Source of the DNA: Actinomycetota bacterium
Lineage (GTDB): Bacteria > Actinomycetota > Acidimicrobiia > Spongiisociales > UBA4744
Assembly (NCBI GenBank): GCA_013152275.1
Contig: JAADGS010000030.1
Location: forward strand, 1 to 64,000
Length of the DNA: 64,000 nucleotides
Direction: 5' to 3'
Shown piece by piece: positions 61,411 to 64,000 of the stretch. Every line of letters starts with the position of its first letter. The stretch's first letter is position 1. Both the position numbers and the translations under genes were made by a program. Below the pieces are notes generated by a model, which was given only the letters and a program-made list of their open reading frames with translations, had not been told where the DNA came from and did not search any database.

Positions 61411-62874
61411 TCATGGCCCGACCTGCAGAGATTCCCGCTGCTCGGCCACCCGTGTGATGCGTTGGGCCATCCTTCGAAAGATCGGTGCGTGGAACGGCAA
61501 CATCGCCCACCAGTACAGTCTCCCCACGACACCTCTTGGAACGAACCGGGCGATCTGCGTCAGTCTGCAGCCGTCTTCGGTCGGTTCGACCGTCCACTCC
61601 AGCCAGGCGGTGCCGGGTACCTTCATCTCGGCCCGCAACAAGAGGTGACGCTGCTCCGGGTCGATGATGACAACCCTGAAGAAATCGAGTGCCTCGCCGG
61701 GTCGCAACTCCTCGGGATGTCGCCTTCCTCTTCGAAGCCCCACACCCCCGATCAGCCGGTCGAAGAGGCCCCGGAGCCTCCATGCCCAGTTCATCGTGTA
61801 GTAGCCGACGTGACCTCCGATCCTGGTCACCGCCCAGAACACATCGTCGGCCGGCACGGACGCGGTCGCCGTACGCCGGTCCAGCTCCATCGCAGCCCCC
61901 GACCACGCCGGGTCACCGGGCAGCGGTTGTGCCGGCTTTGTCAGTGCATCGGACCAGCGGGTCTCGACCTCGAACTGCAAGATCCTCGCCATCGCCCTCC
62001 ACACCGCCTCGCGGTAGGTGAGCAGATCTGCAGGGTGGTAGCCGGGCGGCGACTCTCCGGTGACCACGACATCGTTCAGCAGGCTTTCGATGAGGGGGCG
62101 GGCAGTGGCGACCGGCAGCGGCGTCACGAGTCCGACCAGCAGCGGCGACAGGCGCGAACTGAACAGCGGAAGCGGAATGACCCTTCGCTTCGGGAGCCCC
62201 GCGACCTCGGCGTAGGTCTGCATCATCTCCTCATACGTGAGCACGTCCGGGCCGCCGATCTCGTAGATACGGCTGCCGGACCCGACGAAGTCCAGGGCAT
62301 CCATCAGGATCTCGAGGACGTTGCGCACCGCGATCGGCTGGCAGCGCGTACAGATCCACCTCGGGCGCATCATTACCGGGAGCACCTCGGTCAGATGTCG
62401 GATCATCTCGAACGACATCGATCCCGAACCGATGATGACCGCCGCCCGGAATTCGGTGACGGGTGTCTGTCCGGAAGCCAAGATTCGCCCCACCTCGTGG
62501 CGGCTTCTGAGATGCGCCGACAACTCCTCATCGTCGGACCCGAGGCCGCCGAGATAGATGATGCGTTCGAGTCCGGCCTCGTCGGCGGCATCGCGAAAGT
62601 TCTCCGCGGCGATACGATCCAGTTCGGCGAAGCCCCCCGACGTCTCCAACCCGTGGATCAGGTAGTACGCCGCATTGCACCCAGTGAGTGCGGCGCGCAG
62701 CGTCTCAGGCTTCAAGGCGTCGGCGGCAACGACCTCCACATGATCCCTCCAGGGATCGAGTGTGAGCCGTGCAGGATCACGTGTCATACACCGGACCAGG
62801 AACCCGCGTTCGAGCAGGCGCGGCACGAGACGTCCACCGATATAGCCGGTCGCGCCCGTGACGAGGACTTTCAC
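61411..62874 (-). CDS. NAD(P)-binding epimerase-like protein with C-terminal DUF2867
   Basis: A 487-residue two-domain protein. The N-terminal atypical SDR starts VKVLVTGATGYIGGRLVPRLL; the C-terminal 150 residues (VTRIGGHVGYYTMNWAWRLRGLFDRLIGGVGLRRGR, seen in parts, to FRRMAQRI) are DUF2867, seen together in YbjT-like proteins. GTG 62874 is chosen because the motif starts there; a frame to 62913 is open. The usual catalytic YxxxK is not seen. Reaction unknown. Confidence 0.82.
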   Translation of the reverse strand: MKVLVTGATGYIGGRLVPRLLERGFLVRCMTRDPARLTLDPWRDHVEVVAADALKPETLRAALTGCNAAYYLIHGLETSGGFAELDRIAAENFRDAADEAGLERIIYLGGLGSDDEELSAHLRSRHEVGRILASGQTPVTEFRAAVIIGSGSMSFEMIRHLTEVLPVMMRPRWICTRCQPIAVRNVLEILMDALDFVGSGSRIYEIGGPDVLTYEEMMQTYAEVAGLPKRRVIPLPLFSSRLSPLLVGLVTPLPVATARPLIESLLNDVVVTGESPPGYHPADLLTYREAVWRAMARILQFEVETRWSDALTKPAQPLPGDPAWSGAAMELDRRTATASVPADDVFWAVTRIGGHVGYYTMNWAWRLRGLFDRLIGGVGLRRGRRHPEELRPGEALDFFRVVIIDPEQRHLLLRAEMKVPGTAWLEWTVEPTEDGCRLTQIARFVPRGVVGRLYWWAMLPFHAPIFRRMAQRITRVAEQRESLQVGP

Positions 62875-62931
62875 TCCACGGAGCCTAGGAGACCGCCGGG
62901 CAATGTATGGCACGCATCCCGACAGCCCGGC

Positions 62932-64000
62932 TCAAACGGTCGCCTTCTCGCGCTCGGCACGGATCATCGGCGACTCGTCGAGAAACCCCGTCAGGGCGAT
63001 GACGATGGTGGTCAGTGCGATGAACACCAGCATCGAGCCTGCCATGGAGCCGGTCACGTCCGACTTGAACGCATCCATCCCGAGGATGAACAAGATGCCG
63101 GAAACCTGCCCGGCCATCACGATGATTCCTTGCGACGTCGACTCTGGTGCCGGGTAGCCGATCTCGGCGCTGTACTGGAACCCAAGCGGGTAGGCACTCA
63201 TCATGAAGAACCCGAACACGAAACTCGAAACGAGCAGCAGCGGATAGCTGGCGGCAAACGCCAAACCCACGAGACCGGGGGCCATGCCGGCGACCGCCAT
63301 GACGAGGAACGGCTTGCGCCTTCGCGACCGATCCGACAACACCGACAGGATCCCCGCACCGAGAATCCCTCCGATCACCATCACCGCGCCGATCACGCCG
63401 GCCTGCTCGGGACCGAACCCCCGGGGGCTCACGATCTGTTCGATCCATGTGCTGATCGCGTTGAACATCCCCAAGCCGACAAAGAACAACAACAGCAGGA
63501 TCAGCATGTCCTTCTGTTTGAGGATGTGTCGAAGACCCTCGAACACCTTGAAACGCTCCATCTGGTCGGCCTCACTCGGCGCGGTGACCGGCCGCTCGCG
63601 AATCAGGACGAGAGCGGCGACCGCACCGATCATCGATGCGACTCCGTACGCCATCAGCATCCCCGACATCGCGAAACTCGAAACGAGATACGGTGTCGCC
63701 GCCATCGCGACGATGATCCCGATGAACTGGGCGAGGGATGGGAGCGCAGCAGCCGTCGCGCGTTCGGTGATCGGGAACCAGCGGGCACCAACCTTGGTGA
63801 TGGCATTCATCACGAACGGCTGGCCGACCGCAAGTCCGATCTGGGAAACGAGCACGAGCGTGTAGTCGGACGCCCAGATCCCGCGGGTCAACCCGAACAC
63901 GCCGGTCAGGACGGCGCCGATCCCGACGCCGACCCGGATTCCGTAGGTGTCGATGATGTAGGACGCGGGGATCGACATGATGATGAACACGATCATGAAG
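62932..64000 (-). CDS. MFS transporter, N-terminus cut by window edge
   Basis: The C-terminal 355 or so residues of a major facilitator protein, with about ten hydrophobic helices. Missing is the first helix and possibly part of the second. A large cytoplasmic loop (ERPVTAPSEADQMERFKVFEGLRHILKQKD) separates the two six-helix halves, and DRSRRRKPF is the loop 8-9 motif. Similar to FLVCR/haem-type or Drug:H+ members by eye, but the substrate is unknown. Confidence 0.78.
   Translation of the reverse strand, partial: FMIVFIIMSIPASYIIDTYGIRVGVGIGAVLTGVFGLTRGIWASDYTLVLVSQIGLAVGQPFVMNAITKVGARWFPITERATAAALPSLAQFIGIIVAMAATPYLVSSFAMSGMLMAYGVASMIGAVAALVLIRERPVTAPSEADQMERFKVFEGLRHILKQKDMLILLLLFFVGLGMFNAISTWIEQIVSPRGFGPEQAGVIGAVMVIGGILGAGILSVLSDRSRRRKPFLVMAVAGMAPGLVGLAFAASYPLLLVSSFVFGFFMMSAYPLGFQYSAEIGYPAPESTSQGIIVMAGQVSGILFILGMDAFKSDVTGSMAGSMLVFIALTTIVIALTGFLDESPMIRAEREKATV

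Noticed and set aside
1-64000. tRNA, rRNA, CRISPR array, insertion sequence or phage attachment site
   Set aside because: No cloverleaf-like end with a GTTCGANTC arm, no regularly spaced direct repeats, and no transposase or integrase motif was seen. Small RNA genes cannot be excluded by eye.

Overview
The window is a high-GC stretch of chromosome, most consistent with an actinobacterium of a deep, poorly cultured lineage; an Acidimicrobiia-like origin is my best guess. The signs are monoderm-style lipoprotein signals followed by Thr-rich linkers, a Ddn-type F420-dependent reductase, frequent GTG starts, some probable leaderless starts, and dense ATGA-overlapping operons. No rRNA, tRNA, CRISPR array, insertion sequence or phage gene was recognised.

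Layout. (1) 1-18.5 kb: carbohydrate catabolism. A kinase (frameshifted) and a glycerol-1-phosphate-dehydrogenase-like gene lie at the left edge. A long minus-strand operon follows: SIS protein, ROK regulator, ribose-type ABC transporter, Gfo/Idh/MocA oxidoreductase, TIM-barrel epimerase, FAD oxidoreductase and phosphotriesterase-like hydrolase. A divergent GntR-ROK kinase pair and a deoC-KDPG aldolase-SDR block complete the region. Matching palindromes in front of the SIS operon and of deoC suggest that the GntR protein controls both.

(2) 18.9-25.8 kb: single genes. These are a radical-SAM protein that looks viperin-like, a YbaK deacylase, a glycoside-hydrolase-like lipoprotein, a DEAD-box helicase with a structured leader, a Ddn-like reductase and an MscS/YbdG channel.

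(3) 26.1-43.3 kb: a catabolic island of about 18 genes. It has an IclR regulator, a hydantoinase/dihydropyrimidinase, a Cys-Cys racemase, a flavoprotein dehydrogenase, two MmgE/PrpD proteins, a complete branched-chain-type ABC transporter, an isochorismatase-type hydrolase, a cyclase-type hydrolase, a CaiB-type CoA-transferase and a CitE-type lyase. Three promoters in this island share one composite operator, GGRAC-N3-RTTYC-N7-GRAAC, half-sites in 20-bp phase. I read it as one regulon that imports and degrades a cyclic amide or imide through ring opening, deamidation, CoA activation and C-C cleavage. This is the strongest candidate for an undescribed system here.

(4) 43.3-47.1 kb: a decayed PPOX-family gene, a small membrane protein with its winged-helix regulator and a palindromic operator, an ERCC4-type nuclease, and a DUF433 antitoxin next to a decayed DUF5615 toxin (VapBC45-like).

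(5) 47.1-64 kb: HrpA helicase, an EamA exporter bracketed by two 53-nt hairpin repeats, a YjjI/YjjW glycyl-radical enzyme and activase (so anaerobic or microaerobic growth is likely), a DUF2804 protein, a LysR regulator, a NEW3-ABC exporter operon, an esterase, a DUF2867 reductase and a truncated MFS transporter. A second 49-nt palindromic repeat occurs twice, at gene ends.
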